This document shows, in pieces, positions 61,844-64,000 of a stretch of DNA of 64,000 bases; the first letter of the stretch is position 1, and each line of letters begins with the position of its first letter. A program made the translations under genes and the position numbers. The notes under the pieces were generated by a model. The model saw only the letters and a list, made by a program, of their open reading frames with translations. It searched no databases and had not been told where the DNA came from. This stretch comes from Rhabdornis inornatus (lineage: Eukaryota; Chordata; Aves; Passeriformes; Rhabdornithidae). Where the stretch lies: the NCBI GenBank assembly GCA_013397075.1, contig VWZS01004822.1, positions 1,169,887 to 1,233,886 on the forward strand, read 5' to 3'.

Positions 61844-63975
61844 CCATATTAAACCTAAAACAAATATGGCAAGGACAGGACAGAATATAAGCACGCAGCA
61901 CTTAACCCTTTATTATATATGTGTGTTCCAAACTATACACTGATTGTTATGGATTGGTGGGGTCAGTGGGAAAGTTGCTTCATGTTTCTATTGGTCTGTC
62001 CTAAGACTAAGCTTCCAGCCCCTGCCCACCATCTCTTCTCCCTCTGGCTCAACCCAACAACAAGCACAGGAAGCTGTCACAGGGTATATGAAACAAAGTG
62101 TAAGGTTTCTTTCTAGCTGCCACTTAAACCAGAGACTCCCCAGTGTTGTGGGTCCCAGTGTAGGACCATGCTGTCTCTGTCTACTTGCAGGGAAAATGTC
62201 ACCCTGTCCAGGCACAATTTTCTATACTATGTAATAAAATTTCAGCCAAATCTCTCTTCACAGTGCATTTCGTCCCATTTACACACAGATAGAGACCTTT
62301 GCTTACTGCTATGCTGTTTAGCCTGAAGATAATGAGATGACATGGAATCTGCAAAGTGAAAACAATTTTTCCCAGGCTGCAGACTGAAAATGAAAACGAG
62401 CCCTGAGTAACACTTATGTACCATGTAACTCTTGTCAGAATAACTGAGACTTAAGTGTCACACAGGTAATGTTTGATTTGCTGGTACAGGGATAAATTCC
62501 ATTCCAACTGCAACTTTGTAAAGGAAGTTAAAAAGAAATATTAGATTATTCTCTCTTCCCTAGTATATTGCCTTACCTGTGTTTCAAGAATTACCTTGTG
62601 TTCAAAATAAAATTAAAAAGTCAGGAAAACAGAAATAAGTGTAAGTCATGAAATGAAAGAAGTTTATCAAGAATGTGCAGAAGTTAGGAAATTATTTCGG
62701 TTGTTATTTTAGTGCTTATTAGACACTCTTGAGATGCTATTATTTATGATCTTAAAGTTTTGCACAGTAGTGTTACACTTAATTGGAACACAAGCTGTGC
62801 AATGATTAAGTAGTCATAGCAGTAATATTTTAGTTTTTAAAATCTGATTCTCAGGATTTTTAGCTTGTATTTAGTAGAAAATTACTTTGTTAGCTGTAAA
62901 CTAAGTTTACTTTATATGATTGTCCTTAACAACTTTTTGGAAATCTTTTTCCTCAGTGCTACTATTAGTGATGTTCATTTTTGCATGCTGTTTAGTAAAC
63001 TGTAATCTGTATTTTTAAAATGCTTTTGTTTTTTACAATGTCCAAGTACATCTGCATAAACTTCCTGTTGAAACACTATCATCAAGCTGTGTCATTTGAC
63101 CCAAGATGAATAGCTTCAAAGATTGAATGTGCCATTTGTTAAGAACTGAAACTATAGATACTAACATATCCAGAAATACTAGATTCTACATTGTTCGTGA
63201 TTCCAACACTCAACAACAATCACTAATGAGCCAAAATCATAGACACATAACATCGATTCATAGAAAAGTTTGTAGAGGTTATAAAAATAGTGATGAAATG
63301 GATCAACTAATACAAGGCACTAGACCAAGCATTAGGGTTCTTTTTGGTATTTTGTTTTTAAATTTCATTTCTTAAGTGACAAAAATATTTTAGACACCAT
63401 CATATGGAGAGTGATAATACTCCAGATCTGATTCCAGGATAGAACAATTATTAAACTGTATCTCTATTTAACCCTTAAATATTAAGTTGTGGTTTTGAGA
63501 AGATCATATTTCCAAAAAGTCATTGCAACTCCCCAATTTGTGAAAGAGTTTCTCTTCACATTAATAGTCCTGGCAATCAGCAAGATAAATCATTCAATTT
63601 GCATCATGTTTATCTTTTCTGCTTCTTATTTTTGCATTTAATATATGCAGAAGCATTTTATTGTATGGCACTTTGTTTTGCTTGGCAGCATCACAGCTGT
63701 AACAACCAAATATACAGAAACAATGAAGCCTTTTTTACAAAGAATAAAGGAAACATCAGGAGAGATCTATAGTTCCACCCTAATGAACTAATTCAGCTTG
63801 TGTTTATTCATCATAGTAACAGCTCACATGGGAAGGCCAGAAGCACTAGCACTGAGAAGAAAATTGAGACTCTGATACTTTATTTTACTTCGTGCCATAG
63901 CTGGTTTCAAATTCTAGCAGTCAAATCTGATAACTTTGTGCTGCATCAATAAAAATCAAAATTAGCAGAAAACTG
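61844..63975. other. AT-rich unique sequence, no gene seen
   Basis: A less AT-rich patch at about 61940-62220 gives overlapping 65-96 codon frames on both strands without a recognisable domain. The rest is ordinary AT-rich DNA. No repeat is recognised. Confidence 0.5.
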
Positions 63976-64000
63976 AAGAGAGAAGAGGAGAGGAGAGGAG
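63976..64000. repeat. (GGAGA)n tract running off the window end
   Basis: The window ends in GAGGAGAGGAGAGGAG, a pentamer repeat whose full extent lies beyond position 64000. Confidence 0.8.

Overview
The window looks like a gene-poor stretch of a bird nuclear genome. It is AT-rich. I found no protein-coding exon, tRNA, rRNA or recognisable ncRNA on either strand. The assignment rests on the interspersed repeats: many 5'-truncated CR1 LINE copies on both strands, several still ending in the CR1 3' signature (TCTATGATTCTATGA or its complement), and solo LTRs whose termini (TGTCCTGG at the 5' end, AACCACRACA at the 3' end) match the endogenous-retrovirus LTRs common in neoavian genomes. Family calls come from remembered consensus sequences, not a search, so subfamily names are left out.

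Layout. 1-6582 is AT-rich unique sequence with A-rich low-complexity tracts at about 2306-2452 and 3078-3127. 6583-8038 holds two different LTRs, both minus strand and nearly touching; the first contains a C-interrupted poly-A tract of about 385 bp. 11090-12289 is a plus-strand CR1 that keeps a probable 5'UTR/ORF1 start joined to the CR1 3' end. 13735-13885 is a third LTR remnant. 13886-29317 is mostly unique, with a GATG microsatellite (20557-20614), an old CR1 tail (21715-21880) and short low-complexity tracts. 29318-29676 and 30501-32475 are CR1 copies on opposite strands; the second is the longest here and covers most of the reverse transcriptase. 35650-36530 is a GC-richer island of unknown identity with a degenerate G-rich minisatellite. 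Further CR1 pieces lie at 41122-41376, 44968-46060, 51517-51826, 59414-59490 and 59835-60231. Solo LTRs lie at 48320-48712 (perfect 5-bp TATGT duplication) and 61261-61843 (CCACA/CCATA flanks).

Nothing here forms an operon or pathway. The sequence reads as an intergenic desert or part of a very large intron that has collected retroelements. Open reading frames of 60-176 codons are what AT-rich noncoding DNA and decayed CR1 frames would give. I did not find a previously undescribed system. The points most worth checking are the abutting LTR pair, the CR1 with a retained 5' end, the unexplained GC-rich island, and the repeated A-rich/C-interrupted tracts.
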